Origin: Phocaeicola vulgatus
GTDB taxonomy: Bacteria > Bacteroidota > Bacteroidia > Bacteroidales > Tannerellaceae
Assembly: GCA_022009975.1 (NCBI GenBank)
Contig: CP091733.1
Coordinates: 1,629,001-1,693,000, forward strand
DNA: 64,000 nt
Direction of reading: 5' to 3'
Positions within the stretch are counted from its first letter, which is position 1, and the number at the start of each line of letters is the position of its first letter. Of the stretch, positions 39,550 through 50,908 are shown one piece after another. The notes beneath the pieces were generated by a model. The model saw only the letters and a list, made by a program, of their open reading frames with translations, was not told the origin of the DNA and did not search any database. The position numbers and the translations under genes were made by a program.

Positions 39550-40716
39550 TTCCATAGTATGGGCAATTCCATATTCCAAACCGCGCAATTCAGCCAATCC
39601 CCGCAAGCGTCCTATGCATGAATAACCGGGATTGGTCTTTTTATGCAGGTCGTCTATCATTTGATGTCCGTGGTCAGGGCGGACAGGTATAGAAATCCTC
39701 CTACTCTGCTCAACTTCTAACAAAGCCTTCATCATGCCATACATGTCCACATCCCCATCCAAATGATTGGCTTCATAGAAATTGCCTTCGCTATCCCTTT
39801 TTGTGCTACGCAGATGGACAAAGTTCACACGGTCGCCAAACTCTCGCATCATGCCGACCAAATCATTGTCCGCACGCACGCCAAAAGAACCGGAGCAAAG
39901 GCACAAACCATTGGAACGGTTCGGCACTGCCCGGATAATCCTACGGAAATCATCAGCCGTTGACATGATTCTTGGTAAACCCAAAATAGGATAAGGCGGG
40001 TCATCTGGATGAATGACCAAATCGATTTCCACTTCGTCCGCTACGGGGCAAACCTCCGACAAGAAACAAATCAGGTTCTCCCGAAGCTTCTCCGCACCAA
40101 TTCTTTTATAACGGTCAAGTGCCTCTTGGAATTGTTCCAATGTAAAGCTCTCCTCCGACCCCGGCAAACCTGCGATAATGTTGCGAGTCAACATCATTTT
40201 CTCCGCCTCGTCCATTATCTCATAGCGGGCTGATGCTTTTGACTTTTCCTCCTCGGTATATTCCTGTTCCGCATCGGGGCGCTTCAAGACAAACAGGTCA
40301 AAAGCCACGAATGCCGCCCTTTCAAACCGCAATGCCTTAGAACCGTCCGGCATGACATACGCCAAGTCCGTCCTTGTCCAGTCCAACACCGGCATGAAGT
40401 TATAGGTCACGCAACGGATACCGCATTCCGCCAAATTGCGCAAACTCTGCTTATAATTCTCTATATACAACTGGAAATTGCCTGTCTGCGTCTTGATATG
40501 TTCATGAACCGGGAGACTCTCCACAACACTCCACACCAAACCGGCCTCAGCAACCAGCTCTTTCCTTCTGGTTATCTCTTCCACACTCCATACTTCCCCA
40601 TTAGGAATATGATGTAACGCATGGACAACATCGGTTACTCCCGCCTGGCGGATGTCAGAAAGGGAAACCGGATCGTCAGGTCCATACCAACGCCAAGATT
40701 GTTTACACAAATACAT
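39538..40716 (-). CDS. uxuA: Mannonate dehydratase
   Basis: Start ATG 40716 (MYLCKQSWRWYGPDDPVSLS); the frame is open 31 codons further without similarity. The 392-residue protein has the UxuA features QAGVTDVVHALHHIPNGEVW, RCVTYNFMPVLDWTRTDLAY, GLCLCSGSFGVRADND and PVRPDHGHQM. It dehydrates mannonate to 2-keto-3-deoxygluconate. It is the last gene of the glucuronate operon, 11 bp after uxuB. Frame intact. Confidence 0.95.
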   Translation of the reverse strand: MYLCKQSWRWYGPDDPVSLSDIRQAGVTDVVHALHHIPNGEVWSVEEITRRKELVAEAGLVWSVVESLPVHEHIKTQTGNFQLYIENYKQSLRNLAECGIRCVTYNFMPVLDWTRTDLAYVMPDGSKALRFERAAFVAFDLFVLKRPDAEQEYTEEEKSKASARYEIMDEAEKMMLTRNIIAGLPGSEESFTLEQFQEALDRYKRIGAEKLRENLICFLSEVCPVADEVEIDLVIHPDDPPYPILGLPRIMSTADDFRRIIRAVPNRSNGLCLCSGSFGVRADNDLVGMMREFGDRVNFVHLRSTKRDSEGNFYEANHLDGDVDMYGMMKALLEVEQSRRISIPVRPDHGHQMIDDLHKKTNPGYSCIGRLRGLAELRGLEYGIAHTMESKP

Positions 40717-40727
40717 AACTTGCTTCT

Positions 40728-41539
40728 TTAAATTGAAAACGCATTGAATCCTCCATCCACGACTGTCAACGTTCCCGACACGAACTTGGAAGCATCGCTT
40801 GCCAACCATTGCAACGTGCCCAGCAACTCTTCCGGTTCACCGAAGCGTTTGAATGGCGTATGTGCCAATATCGTCTCCGCACGAGCAGTCAAACTTCCGT
40901 CAGGATTGGTCAGTAATGCACGGTTCTGTTCTGTCAGGAAGAAACCCGGAGCGACTGCATTCACACGCAAACCAGAACCAAATTTGGTGGCAAGCTCGCC
41001 ACACATATATTGAGTGAAATTGATGACAGCAGCCTTTGCCACACCATATCCGGCAACTCTTGTCAACGGGCGCAATCCAGCTTCAGACGCGATATTGATA
41101 ATAGAACCTTGTTTCTGTCCCACCATCGCTTTGGCAAATACCAATGTCGGCAGCACTGTCCCAAAGAGGTTTAAATCGACCACTTGACGGACTGCTTCCG
41201 TGTTCAAATCAAACAGAGTCTTGTCCGGTGCGATAGTTGCTCCCGGCATATTTCCACCTGCCGCATTAATCAAAACATCCACACGACCGAACTTTCCATT
41301 ATTTGGGAATAGTTTTCCTCCAATTCAGACTTGTCTAAAACATTCGTTGTGAGAAAAATAGCAGAATATCCTGCCTTGACCATCTCCGCTTCCAATGCAC
41401 CGCCCACTTCTTGGTTACGACCCAAAATGACAACATGAGCACCCTCTTCAGCAAAGTGGCGCACCATTGCCCTTCCCAATATCCCTGTCGCACCTGTAAT
41501 AACGATAACACGACCTTTGACACAAAATAGATTCTTCAT
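40728..41539 (-). CDS. uxuB: Mannonate oxidoreductase, SDR type, one frame break
   Basis: The repaired product is about 270 residues with GRVIVITGATGILGRAMVRHF, DVLINAAGGNMPGAT, SIINIASEAGLRPLTRVAGYGVAKA (Ser, Tyr, Lys triad) and GTLTVVDGGFNAF. It is a short-chain dehydrogenase, not the long-chain UxuB of E. coli, but its place between uxuA and exuT supports fructuronate reduction to mannonate. One A is missing at 41293-41295 (expected MEKFGRVDVL). Confidence 0.88.
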
Positions 41540-41543
41540 ATTA

Positions 41544-42962
41544 TTATCCTTGAATGATTTTATACTTCGGTACCAATATCTTCATGATGCTCCAACCAAT
41601 CAGGTAAGATACCGAACAGATGCAAAATATAATGAAATAGCCTGCCGGTTTCCCCACGAAGCCCATAAACTCCAATTGTACTTCGTCCGCATAAACGAAC
41701 AAGCTTCCTGCACAAGACTGCATTAGCATAGAACTAACCCCTCCTGCCATTCCTCCAATGCCAGTGACGGTAGCAATGGCATTCTTCGGGAACATATCAC
41801 TGACCGTCGTATAGATATTTGCCGACCAAGACTGGTGGGCAGCGCATCCCAAACCTATAAGGATAATCGGAAACCACGGGGAAATTGTTCCCAACGGTTG
41901 AGCAAACAAAACAACCAGGGGGACAAATGCAAAGATAAACATGGCTCTCATCCGGGCAGCATAAGGATTTTCCTTATTACGATTGATAAAGATGGTCGGC
42001 AATTTTCCTCCCACCAAAGAGAGCATTGTGATGAAATAGAGCGTAAATATCAACGCCATGCCTAAACCTTCCGATGTTTTGATTCCAAATTGGGTATTCA
42101 GATAGGAAGGAGTCCAAAAAAGGAAGAACCACCAAACTCCGTCCGTGCAGAACTTACCCAACAAAAACGCCCAAGTCTGCCTATAACGGAAACATTGGAG
42201 GATTGGCATATTCTTAACCTTCTCCTGCTCTTTCAAAAGGTCTGCCTCTAACAGCTTGTCTTGTTCAATATAATCCAGTTCCGCTTGGTTCACGAAACGG
42301 TTCTGAGCCGGTGGCGCATACATGAAAACCCAAAATCCCATCCAAACAAAGCCCAAAACACCGATAGCAACAAAGCAAATTCCCAGCCCCAATATTTCGC
42401 AAGCAAAGGAATGGAGAGAGGAGCTACCAACGCTCCGATTGAAGCCCCGGCATTAAAGACAGATGTAGCAAAGGCACGATCTCTCTTTGGGGAAATATTC
42501 AGCCGTCACTTTCACCGCAACGGGGAAATATCCAGATTCACCTATTGCCAAGACGCAACGGGCTGCCAAAAAGAAATACATACTGACTGTGGAGACTAAC
42601 ACTGCCAAATCCCCAGTTGCCGCAATCAAATGGGCTTTGTCTTCCACTCCGACAACTGATTCGGTCAAAATACCACAAAAGGCATGGAGACAAGCTCCGG
42701 CAGACCAAATACCAATAGACCAAAGATATCCTTTCTTCGTCCCCAACCAGTCAATAATGCGCCCGGCAAATAACATGCCCAACGCATAGACTATTGAGAA
42801 CGTGGCTGTCACAACGCCATAGTGCATCTCATTCCAATGAAATTCGGGTTTGATGAACTCATCCCATGTCAAGGATAAAACTTGACGATCCAAATAGTTA
42901 ATCGTCAATGCCAAAAACATCATCATGCAGATGGTCCAACGATAATGTGTCATCTTTGCCAT
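41544..42962 (-). CDS. exuT: MFS hexuronate transporter ExuT-like, two frame breaks
   Basis: The repaired protein is about 473 residues with twelve membrane segments. The start MAKMTHYRWTICMMMFLALTINYLDRQVLSL and AGRIIDWLGTKKG, CVLAIGESGYFPVAVKVTAEYFP are typical of the anion:cation symporter (ACS) family that takes up hexuronates. Frame breaks at about 42481-42487 (AG dinucleotide lost in a GAGAGA tract; expected FPKERDRAFATSVFNAG) and 42372-42374 (one T lost; expected WEFAFVAIGVLGF). It lies 4-5 bp from kdgA and uxuB. Confidence 0.9.
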
Positions 42963-42966
42963 AGCC

Positions 42967-43638
42967 TTATCCTCTTGCTTTTTGAATTACTGATAAAGAA
43001 AAACGGCACTTTTCGGTTATATAATCCCAATTTCCCGCTGCTACTTCCTCTTTCGGGAAGAGTTTGGAACCCATTCCCACGCAAGTTGTTCCCGCCTTCA
43101 TCCAACTGCTCAAATTCTCCTCCGTCGGTTCAACCGCTCCTGTCGCCATAATCATAGTCCAAGGTAAGGGAGCTTTGACGTTCTTGACAAAAGATGGACC
43201 TCCCACATTGCCTGCCGGGAATATCTTGACCAAATCACATCCTAATTCCTGTGCCATGCCTATTTCCGTCACAGAACCACAACCGGGAGTGTAAGGGACA
43301 CAATGGCGGTTACATAATTTGGCTATTTCAGGATTAAGATATGGCCCCACGATGAAATTCGCCCCATATTGCAAATAAAGGGCAGCGGTCGGGGCATCCA
43401 CGATTGAGCCGACACCCAATATCAATTCGAGGCACTCTTTCTGTGCATACTTTACTAATTCCACAAAAACCTCACATGCGAAATCGCCTCTGTTTGTGAA
43501 TTCGAATGCGCGGACTCCTCCTTCATAACAAGCACGGAGCACTTGCTTTGCAACGAGAGCCTCTTTATGGTAAAAAACCGGAACCATTCCGGTTTCTCGA
43601 ATTGTCTCTAAGACTTTTAGTTTATCAAATGTTGCCAT
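42967..43638 (-). CDS. kdgA: 2-dehydro-3-deoxyphosphogluconate aldolase
   Basis: The 223-residue protein is of the KDPG/KHG aldolase family (also called eda): VRAFEFTNRGD with the general-base glutamate, LGVGSIVDAPTAALYL, the Schiff-base lysine in CDLVKIFPAGNVGG, and MATGAVEPTEENLSSWMKAG. It splits KDPG into pyruvate and glyceraldehyde 3-phosphate. It is third in the operon after kdgK. Frame intact. Confidence 0.94.
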   Translation of the reverse strand: MATFDKLKVLETIRETGMVPVFYHKEALVAKQVLRACYEGGVRAFEFTNRGDFACEVFVELVKYAQKECLELILGVGSIVDAPTAALYLQYGANFIVGPYLNPEIAKLCNRHCVPYTPGCGSVTEIGMAQELGCDLVKIFPAGNVGGPSFVKNVKAPLPWTMIMATGAVEPTEENLSSWMKAGTTCVGMGSKLFPKEEVAAGNWDYITEKCRFSLSVIQKARG

Positions 43639-43663
43639 GATAATAGATTATATATGATTATTC

Positions 43664-44707
43664 TCACCGGGAAACCCTGCCTGAGCCGTCTCCCTTCATT
43701 AAATTCTCAACCTCTTTCACAGATACTTGGTTATAATCGCCATAAATTGTATGCTTAAGGCATGAGGCTGCCGCAGCAAAATCCAAAGCTCTCTGGTCAT
43801 CTCCTTCATAAGTCAGCAGTCCGTAAATCAGACCTCCCATGAAAGAATCACCACCTCCCACACGATCCACAATATCAGTTATATCATAACGAGGCGACTG
43901 ATATAATTTCTTGCCATCATATAAGACACCGCCCCAAGTATTATGGTTAGCATTGATTGATCCTCGCAAAGTAATGACAACCTTCTTGGCACGAGGGAAA
44001 CGCTGCATCAATTGCTGGCAAACACTTTCAAATTTGGCTGCGTCGATAGAGCCTCCTGTGGCAGAGACATCGAAACCTTCCGGTTTGATACCAAATACTT
44101 TCTCAGCATCCTCTTCATTTCCCAAAATAATGTCACTTCCGGCAACCAAATCAGGCATGATTTCCGCAGCCGATTTTCCATATTTCCATAAATTCTTGCG
44201 ATAATTCAAATCACAAGAGACTGGAACGCCAAGCCTGTTGGCAATTTGGATAGCCTCCAAGCAGACCTCGGCTGCATTTTGGCTGATTGCAGGAGTAATA
44301 CCAGTCCAATGGAACCAAACTGCTCCTTCCAGCACCTTTTCCCAGTCAATCATGCCCTTTTCTATCCCAGCAATCGCAGAATGGGCACGGTCATAAACCA
44401 CTTTGCTTGCACGGGAAACCGCTCCTGTTTCCAAGAAATAGATTCCCAACCGGTCGCCACCCCTTACAATATGGGATGTCTTCACTCCGTTTTTATGCAA
44501 ATCCTTTATACAAGCTTCAGCAATGTCATTTTCAGGGAGACGAGTCACAAACTCGGCATTCATGCCATAATTGGCCAATGAGACAGCAACGTTAGCTTCT
44601 CCTCCTCCGAATGTAGCAGAGAGTTCGTTGCATTGGCTGAAGCGAAGATAACCCGGTGTTGCCAGCCTCAACATAATTTCACCAAAGGTGACTATTCTAT
44701 TATCCAT
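43664..44707 (-). CDS. kdgK: 2-dehydro-3-deoxygluconate kinase
   Basis: The 347-residue PfkB-family kinase starts MDNRIVTFGEIMLRLATPGY and has FGGGEANVAVSLANYG, the substrate segment, and the PfkB signature RVGGGDSFMGGLIYGLL with the catalytic aspartate. It phosphorylates 2-keto-3-deoxygluconate to KDPG. 12 bp after uxaC. Frame intact. Confidence 0.94.
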   Translation of the reverse strand: MDNRIVTFGEIMLRLATPGYLRFSQCNELSATFGGGEANVAVSLANYGMNAEFVTRLPENDIAEACIKDLHKNGVKTSHIVRGGDRLGIYFLETGAVSRASKVVYDRAHSAIAGIEKGMIDWEKVLEGAVWFHWTGITPAISQNAAEVCLEAIQIANRLGVPVSCDLNYRKNLWKYGKSAAEIMPDLVAGSDIILGNEEDAEKVFGIKPEGFDVSATGGSIDAAKFESVCQQLMQRFPRAKKVVITLRGSINANHNTWGGVLYDGKKLYQSPRYDITDIVDRVGGGDSFMGGLIYGLLTYEGDDQRALDFAAAASCLKHTIYGDYNQVSVKEVENLMKGDGSGRVSR

Positions 44708-44719
44708 ATATATGGGTCA

Positions 44720-46121
44720 TTAAAATTTAAAATATTGTTTCGCATTATGGTAAGAGATGTCTGCTACCATCTTCTTGAGAAAATCCATTTCGCTTCGCGG
44801 CAACTTCCCTTTTTCCACATCCTCTCCTATCAAATCACATAAGATGCGGCGGAAATACTCATGGCGAGGATAAGACAAGAAACTCCGGGAGTCGGTTAAC
44901 ATGCCCACGAAGCGGCTTAATAAACCCATTGAGGAGAGAACATTCATCTGTTTCCTCATCCCTTCTTCTTGATCGAGAAACCACCAAGCTGCACCCAATT
45001 GCATTTCCAGGAATAGAGCCATCGTTGAATGTATAAGCCATAGTCGCCATCACTTCATTATCCTTCGGATTCAGATTATACAGAACCGTCTTTGCTAATT
45101 TCCCGTCTCTGTCCAGTCGGTCAAAGAACTTATGTCCCACAGCTGCGCAATTCACATCCAAGATAGCATCAAAGCCCGTATCCGGACCAATCTGCTTGAA
45201 CATCCGAGTGCAATTATTCCGAATGACACTGATATGGTATTGCTGCACCCAATCCGTTTCCCAATCCATCACTGCCAACTCATACAACAGTGCGCTTTTA
45301 TATTTAGCAGCCTCCTCCGGAGTTAATCTCTTTCCTCGCATCAATTTGGCGAAACAGACACGGATTTCAGCTTCGGTATATTCTTCCGCATAAAAATTGT
45401 CCAATCCATGATCAGACACCACGCAGCCTTGCGAAGCGAAGAATTCATGTCTTTTACGCAAAGCACTTATCAAATCATCGTAAGTCTCGATGTTTATATC
45501 CGCCGCTTCGCCCAACTGCTGCAAATAAGTAGAATAGGCGGATGAATCATCAACAGCTAATATTTTGTCTGGTCGCCAAGCCGGATAAACTTTTGTTTTC
45601 AATCCGCTATTGCGTATTTGCTGATGATAGAGCAATGAATCGGCAGGATCATCCGTCGTGCAAACGACTTCGACACGGCAACGTTCCATGATCCGCTGTG
45701 CCCGGAAATCCTCCGTCTGCAAAAGCCCCGTACAGGTTTCATATATCTCACAGGCAGTTTCAGGCTTCAGCTGCTTATCTATTCCAAAGATTCGGCTTAG
45801 TTCCAAGTGTGTCCAGTGATATAAAGGATTACGCATCGTATAAGGAACCGTTTCCGCCCACTTCTCAAACTTCTCATAATCTGATTTTCCACCTGTGATA
45901 TAATCTTCAGGAATTCCATTTCCACGCATGGCGCGCCACTTATAATGGTCTCCTCCCAGCCAAACCTCCGAGAGATTCCTGAATGATTTATTCTCTGCTA
46001 TTTCTTTCGGGTCTAAATGACAATGATAATCTATAATCGGCAAGTTCTCTGCGCTTTCATGGTACAACTCACGTGCCGCATCATTGGTTAGCATAAAATC
46101 CGAATGGATAAAGTTTTTCAT
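44720..46121 (-). CDS. uxaC: Glucuronate isomerase, one frame break
   Basis: The repaired protein is about 467 residues and starts MKNFIHSDFMLTNDAARELY, with the UxaC markers IIDYHCHLDPKEIAENK (His-x-His metal site), AWRPDKI and LGAAWWFLDQEEGM. It converts glucuronate to fructuronate and galacturonate to tagaturonate. The A-run at 45004-45006 is two short; the expected SIPGKMQLGAAWW matches E. coli spacing. It opens the operon after a likely promoter at 46215-46243. Confidence 0.94.
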
Positions 46122-46214
46122 ATCTTATGTATATTTGTAATCAACGAAATCTATCCATCAAATGAATCCAGCCGGAAGAGTGCCTTCTTTCCGGATTCAT
46201 CCATAGGTTAAGGG

Positions 46215-46243
46215 CAAAGATAATGATTTATGATAAAAGCAAA
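46215..46243 (-). promoter_or_regulatory. Likely promoter of the glucuronate operon
   Basis: On the minus strand TTTG (46243-46240) and TATCTTTG (46222-46215) lie 17 bp apart, slightly shorter than the usual 19-20. The start would be about 85 bases before uxaC, between it and the WYL gene. An imperfect hairpin, GAATCC...GGATTC, spans 46163-46197 in the leader. Confidence 0.45.
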
Positions 46244-46259
46244 TGCTCTTTACTTCAAT

Positions 46260-47995
46260 TTATCCTCTTTTACTCGAAGAAACTTCGTCTTTCAAGGCTT
46301 GAGGAGAGATGACCTCGATTTGATCTCCATAACTCCGGATAAGACGAATCCACTCATCGGTCAGATAAGTCATGTATTGGAATACTTTCGTCTTCCCGTC
46401 GCTATTCGTTTCCGAGAATAACTCCTGCGAGTGATGGATTGGATGTCTTTCAAAATCTTCCCATAAAGATTCCGAGACCCGTAAACGAATCAAGAATCGG
46501 GACAAATGATCATTCTTTAGATTCGGGTCGTGAATGAAGTCATTACGAATGTTCACACCAAAAGCAGTAATATAAGGTGAGACACATGATTCCGGGATAT
46601 TTTCATATTCCTCCGTCAATTCAGCTTGGAATATATCAGACAGATGATAAGGACGCAACAATCCGCCTTTCTCTTTGGCAATGACAAACCACTCATCCGC
46701 ATGACGTTTAAGCAGACAAGGCAAAAGATGCAACGATTCATAAGCTTTGCCTCTTCGATAAATAACATCCACATAGCAATGCTGGCGAATGGCTTTCTCT
46801 ATTTCATCATAAAGAGAGAACTTCAAATCCATGCATCTATCCACAACGGAAGGAACGGCATAAGACGGGATTTCTTCTACTTTGTCACTCTGAAGCATTC
46901 CATTCACATGATCTACCAATTCCCTTATCGTGACAGAAGAATCTTCCAAATCCGGCATCTGCACAAATAAAACAGATTGCTGTTTCTGGCAACTGACCAC
47001 GCCAAATGGTTGTATCCTACCCGACAACAAACCATGTTCTACTTTATCCAATGGATTTCCAACAGCTTCATTCACCTTCGGCATGGAGCCAGGAGCAAGG
47101 ACAATGTTCGGTTGAAGGACGACCATTAGTTGGCGCAGTTTCTCCAATGGAACATCTTTCAAGTTGACAATCGCCGTTTCTTCAAAGAGTCATAAAACAC
47201 ATCCAACCGCCCATTCTTATTGATGTTGTCATAACTCAAAAACTCCTCCTTTTCCGTCCAATAAAAATAGTATTGCTGGATAAGGAACGACACATAAAAC
47301 ATTTTGAGATAGGCTAATACTTTAGGATTGAAATCTTCCCATGAAGGAGCATCCCGCAACATCATCGGGATGCTTTCCTTTTGACCGGGCAAATTTCCGG
47401 GAAGCACCCAAAGGATCCGATAAGCGGACGATGCATACTTCTCAGCATCCACAATCTCTTCCGGAACACCTTTCAAAGGCTCCGCCCATTGCTTATATAA
47501 ATCAATCAAGGAAAGTATCGCATCCGACTTCTCCGCCAAAACCTCCCGCTGTTCTTCTTCCAACAAAGGCCATTTGCTCATGAAGTCCCGCCAGTCCGGC
47601 TCATCCAAATGAGGATAACTTGCCCGCACTGTTTCCAACGTATCGATTAAGAAACTACTTATCTCTCCTCTTCCTCGATTATCTATCGCCTTTTGCAATT
47701 CCCTTTTCATTCCCTCGACATAGGAGATGAACTGGCGGAAGCTCCAGCTGTTCGTTTCTCCTACGGTCGAAGCAATCCATTGTTTGTAAAATGCAGAATC
47801 TTCTTTTTGCACCAACAGCTCCGCTTCTTCCAATTTAGGGAAATAAGCAATCCTACGACGGGATAGACGGATAAACATATCCATCTTCTCCGGCATATCT
47901 TTCTTTATCAGCTTATCCCGTTTCAAAATCAACTTCGCATATTGATCCAACACGTTTTTCGCTTCATCTAATACCAATCGCTTTTCAGACTCCAT
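46260..47995 (-). CDS. WYL-domain protein, probably one gene with a frame break
   Basis: Two frames meet with a 4-base overlap at 47159-47162, but the second has only a TTG start. Adding one T to the run at 47184-47186 joins them (VFYDSFEETAIVNLKDVPLE), giving one protein of about 578 residues. The first 270 are helical and acidic (MESEKRLVLDEAKNVLDQYAK; RLSRRRIAYFPKLEEAEL). The C-terminal half has a WYL-like core: AIRQHCYVDVIYRRGKAYE, LLPCLLKRHADEWFVIAKEKGGLLRPYHLSDI. WYL domains bind ligands or nucleic acid and control transcription, often near defence or sugar genes. No helix-turn-helix is evident. Placed between GH92 and the glucuronate operon. Confidence 0.7.
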
Positions 47996-48070
47996 GCATT
48001 CTTCTTTTAGTCATGATTTAATAAAAGGCTATTACATAGTATCTCCTTTTTCTTTACATAAGCATCCCTT

Positions 48071-50367
48071 TCATTTCTGAACTGAGAATGAGTAAGGGAA
48101 ATCAGATTTCTCAATTCCTCTTTGTTTGTTTGGTTGGCTGCCCATTTCAATATCCAAAGTGCCGCCTTCCAGCATTTCAAAATGTTCCAAATAGTTCTTG
48201 GTATAATTCTTGCCATTGAATTTCATGGATTCGATGTAGAAATTATCCGCATTGTTTGCCGGAGCATTAATCGTCAACTGCTTTCCATTCTCAAAATGCA
48301 ATGTGGCACGCTTGAAAAGAGGTGCGCCCAAAACATATTGTGTCGTTCCCGGGCAAACCGGATAGAAGCCCATCGCAGAGAAACATACCAAGCTGATGTT
48401 TGTCCATTGTCCTCATCGCCGCAATACCCATCTGGCGTCGGCGTGTACATTCTATCCATTACCTGGCGCAACCAATATTGAGCTTTCCAAGGCTCACCTG
48501 CATAATTGTACAAATAAATCATGTGTTGGATGGGCTGGTTTCCATGTGCATAATTACCCATATTCATCACCGTCATCTCACGAATTTCATGAATGACAAA
48601 GCCATAATAACTATCATCAAAGAGTGGCGGTACTGAGAACACAGAATCCAACATATTCACAAACGCTTCTTTGCCGCCCATCAAATTAATCAAACCTTGC
48701 GGGTCATGAAACACAGACCAAGAATAGTGCCAACTATTGCCTTCGGTAAAGGCATCACCCCATTTCAACGGAGAGAATGGCGTTTGGAATGTCCCGTCCA
48801 AGTTCTTTCCACGCATCAGTTTGCTTTCCGAATCGAACAAGTTTTTATAGTTCATCGCACGCTTCGCAAACAGCTCGACTTCTTTCTTCGGACGTTTCAA
48901 GTCTTTTGCCAACTCATAAATACACCAGTCGTTATAGGCATATTCCAAAGTCCGCGCCGCATTCTCTTTGATTTTCACATCATAAGGGATATAACCCAAC
49001 TTATTATAATACTCATGTCCCAAACGTCCAGTCGAAGACACTTCCGGATGGACATTTTCCGTTCCATGAATCAATCCTTTGTACAAAGTTTCCAAGTCAT
49101 CAACCCTCACACCCTTCATATATGCATCGACCAAGATAGAAGCAGAATTATTACCGACCATGCAACCACGATGTCCAGGGCTTGCCCATTCCGGGAAAAA
49201 GCCGCTCTCTTTATATGTATTTATCAAACCCTCCTGCATCTCTTTGTTTATGGAAGGGAACATCATGTTCAAGAAAGGAAACAGGCAACGGAAAGTATCC
49301 CAAAATCCTGTATCTGTGTACATGAATCCTTTTTCCACTTTCCCATTATATGGACTATAATGGACTGGATTCCCAACAGCGTCATATTCATAAAACTTAC
49401 GAGGGAAAAGCAATGAACGATAAAGGCATGAATAGAAAGTACGGTATTGATCCAAGTTGCCTCCGTCAACTTCCACACGTCCTAACACATCATTCCAAGC
49501 ATCTTTACCTTTCTTAACCAAAATGTCGAAATTATCATTCCCCAACTCTTTCAGGTTTATTTCTGCCTGTTCAGGGCTAATGAACGAAGAGGCAATGCGC
49601 GCATGCACTTGTTCACCTTTGCGAGTCTTAAATCCGATAATAGCTCCGGCATGATCCGCCTGTTGTTCCAAGTTGCCCTCTTTCAGGTTTCCATCTGCCA
49701 CAGTCGCTGTGTATGTGAACGGCTTATCAAATTTAATGACAAAATAGTTTTTAAAATTATCCGGCACTCCACCACTATTCTTTGTCGTATATCCGATAAT
49801 TTTGTTTTCTGACGGAATAACTTTCACATAGGAGCCTTTATCGAAAGGATCGACCACGACATAAGCATGGTCATTCTCCGGGAAAGTAAAGCGGAACATG
49901 GCTGCACGTTCCGTCGGTGTCAATTCCGTCACAATATCATATTCAGCCAAATAAACCTTATAATAATATGCCTTAGAAACTTCACCTTTGTGGGAAAACC
50001 AGCTGGCTCGCTTTTGCATATCAAACTCCGGAGCACCAACGATCGGCATAATGGAGAACTGTCCATAATCGTTAATCCAGGGGCTCGGCTGATGGGTCTG
50101 TTTGAATCCATTAATTTTAGTAGCAGTATATTGATACTGCCATCCATCTCCCATCTTTCCTGTTTGAGGCGTCCAAAAATTCATACCCCACGGACGCGCC
50201 GTCGCCGGATAAGTGTTTCCTGTTGATAATTCAAATGTCGATTCCGAACCCATCATTGGATTCACATATTCGACAGGGTCTAAAGTATCAGCCTTTACAA
50301 GCGAGGGCTGACTGAAAGCAATCAATGACGAGAATAAAGCCACTGACCAAAAATTCATTCTTTTCAT
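48071..50367 (-). CDS. GH92 family glycosidase (alpha-mannosidase), one frame break
   Basis: Start ATG 50367 (MKRMNFWSVALFSSLIAFSQ) gives a signal peptide; the repaired protein is about 765 residues. GH92 motifs are clear: DPVEYVNPMMGSES, YPATARPWGMNFWTPQTG, FRCLFPFLNMMFPSI, GFFPEWASPGHRGCMVGNN, EGNSWHYSW and YCGDEDNGQTSAWYVFSAMGFYPVCPG after repair. GH92 enzymes are calcium-dependent exo-mannosidases, mostly alpha-1,2, acting on host N-glycans and yeast mannan. One T is missing at 48381-48383. It has no susCD pair nearby; the gene is followed by the WYL gene. Confidence 0.92.
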
Positions 50368-50540
50368 ATAAATATTTAAACTGATTAGCTTTATAGTATG
50401 CAAATATAATGAATACGCTGGAATAAACGAAGGAAATCAGCAGATTAACGCAATAGAAATTGAGATTTAAGCAGTTAGGAGAAAATCACGGAAGTTGGGC
50501 AAAGGGCTGAAAAGCGTTCCAAAGCGGATTGGAGATAGAG

Positions 50541-50819
50541 ATGGCTGAACTGCTGCTTGACATCATGGCAAGCGTGGGTGTCAGTTTTGTCTCTTTTTGC
50601 CTCAATGACATCATCCCGTTGCTCGTCTGCTCGCAAGTCAAGGTGGAGAAGTCGCAGGTTCGGAAAGTGGTGCAGGAATGCTGGAAGCTGGCTCCTGCAT
50701 CCAATTCGCTTTCCTACACCACCTACCAATACGACTACAACCGTGAATGCCACTACTCGCCCGTAAGGAAGATTGGACGCTACTACACGGTAAGCAGGGA
50801 ACAGTTGGAAACACTCTGA
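50541..50819 (+). CDS. Small protein of a mobile element, unknown function
   Basis: From ATG 50541 (MAELLLDIMASVGVSFVSFC) the product is 92 residues with one hydrophobic N-terminal stretch and a soluble tail (VRKIGRYYTVSREQLETL). The frame continues upstream without a start as KAFQSGLEIE, so it may be the 3' end of a truncated longer gene. Its high GC content agrees with the relaxase, not with the chromosome. No family recognised. Confidence 0.45.
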   Translation: MAELLLDIMASVGVSFVSFCLNDIIPLLVCSQVKVEKSQVRKVVQECWKLAPASNSLSYTTYQYDYNRECHYSPVRKIGRYYTVSREQLETL

Positions 50820-50908
50820 TATTTTGATGGAATGATGAAAGCATCTATAAACATAAAGAATAACAGCAACTTACATACTCATCAAACGCCCAACAAAGAA
50901 TTTGGCTG

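Noticed and set aside
44720..45022. Programmed frameshift in uxaC or other genes
   Set aside because: No slippery heptamer with a downstream structure is needed; the same kind of loss is found across unrelated genes in the window.
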